This document shows, piece by piece, positions 34,043 to 34,606 of a stretch of 34,606 nt of DNA. Made by a program: the position numbers and the translations under genes. The stretch is from Caldilineaceae bacterium (lineage in GTDB: Bacteria > Chloroflexota > Anaerolineae > Caldilineales > Caldilineaceae). Location: NCBI GenBank assembly GCA_022821585.1, contig JAJEDI010000036.1:1-34606 (forward strand). Reading direction: 5' to 3'. The notes beneath the pieces are model-generated. The model worked only from the letters and a program-made list of their open reading frames with translations, was not told where the DNA came from and made no database searches. Each line of letters starts with the position of its first letter. Positions within the stretch are counted from its first letter, which is position 1.

Positions 34043-34472
34043 TTTGCGCTTCTCCTTTCCAGTGGCGGTGCAGTTTCGGTCGCTGTCGGAGTGACAGTGC
34101 AGTCTCCCGAGGTTGTCTCCAAGTTCACCTCCTTTGTCCTACAAACTGGCGTTTGCGAACGAAGGTACTTCCTACTTCAGCAATCCATTGCAAGGGAGTT
34201 CAAAAAGCAGTTGTTCCCTTTAGGAAGAGCAATCGAGGACAGGTAAAGCCAAATACCTTTCTACGGCCTGGAGATTGGGGCGGAAAGTTTCGGAGTAATT
34301 GGTAGTTCACGCAAAGTATACATAGTTATCAAGTCAGGGCAAACACAAGAAAAGTGGCTAGGGAGCTCCTGCAGCCCGATCCGGCGGTAGTGGGGTTCGA
34401 CGGAACCGTTAGCTCCCGGATTCGCTGAATTCGTCGTAGTGGACAGCGTAGAATTGCGGGGAAGAGTAACTA
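34043..34472. other. Non-coding stretch between SBP3 and the transposase end
   Basis: No supportable gene lies here. A promoter for the SBP3 operon should be in it, but no good -35/-10 pair was found. A small GGTTC/GAACC palindrome is near 34394-34407. GTAA at 34466, seven bases before the transposase stop, could be the tip of an IS66 end, since IS66-family ends usually begin GTAA. The other end is beyond the window, so this cannot be tested. Confidence 0.45.
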
Positions 34473-34606
34473 CTAAGCCTGAGAGGTATCAGGGATGCAG
34501 GGCTGTTCTAGAAAGGCGTTGTGGATGGCATCAATGGCGTTGAGGCCGTGTTTACGAGCAGTAGAGATGTAGGAACGAATCGCACAGAAGATGTGGGCCC
34601 CGTCTT
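34473..34606 (-). mobile_element. IS66-family transposase, 3' end only (runs off the right edge)
   Basis: On the - strand a frame enters from the right edge and gives 43 residues ending at a TAG at 34473-34475. It includes DGAHIFCAIRSYISTARKHG followed by LNAIDAIHNAFLEQP. This matches the C-terminal tail seen in many IS66-type transposases (AIRSYxSTARKxGLNALDAL). It is the only mobile-element trace seen in the window. Whether the element is intact cannot be told. Confidence 0.7.

Overview
The window is a roughly 58% GC bacterial segment dominated by carbohydrate-type transport and catabolism. It carries no rRNA, tRNA or other taxonomic marker. Three Tat-type lipoprotein solute-binding proteins (SRRxFL followed by an LAAC lipobox), several sugar importers without ATPases, many phytanoyl-CoA-dioxygenase-like (PhyH) oxygenases, and families such as DUF4380 and ThuA together suggest a Chloroflexota organism, perhaps Caldilineales/Anaerolineae. 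This is inference from gene content only.

Left part, + strand (445-10539): after a non-coding leader there are nine collinear genes with short gaps. They are a BNR/Asp-box sialidase-like protein, an HpcH/HpaI aldolase, a zinc-less medium-chain dehydrogenase, a class-III (GSA-like) aminotransferase, a metal-dependent amidohydrolase, a double ferritin-like protein, two aldo/keto reductases and a Gfo/Idh/MocA dehydrogenase. The set reads as a catabolic operon for a sugar acid or amino-sugar-like compound. Its substrate cannot be named from sequence.

Middle, - strand (21291 down to 10598): two CUT1 sugar importers lie head to tail. One is SBP2, an Ig-like accessory protein and two permeases. The other is SBP1 and two permeases. 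They are followed downstream by a tandem pair of PhyH oxygenases and an AAC(3)-family acetyltransferase, which converges on the + strand operon at about 10540-10597.

Right part, - strand (34042 down to 22027): a third CUT1 importer (SBP3 plus two permeases), a PhyH oxygenase, a second GSA-like aminotransferase, another PhyH, a DUF4380 protein, a clan GH-A glycoside hydrolase, a ThuA-like protein and a pair of unusual aldo/keto reductases. A 735-bp gap with a terminator-like hairpin separates this block from SBP2. The right edge enters the 3' end of an IS66-like transposase.

Common logic: binding proteins and permeases import a sugar-like ligand, energised by an ATPase encoded elsewhere. PhyH oxygenases, hydrolases, reductases and PLP enzymes then modify it. 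Notable features are stem-loops at all three SBP-permease junctions, a catalytic Lys-to-Arg change with clustered cysteines in two aldo/keto reductases, a duplicated ferritin-like protein, and a diverged ~0.2-kb repeat shared by the two largest fully enclosed non-coding stretches.
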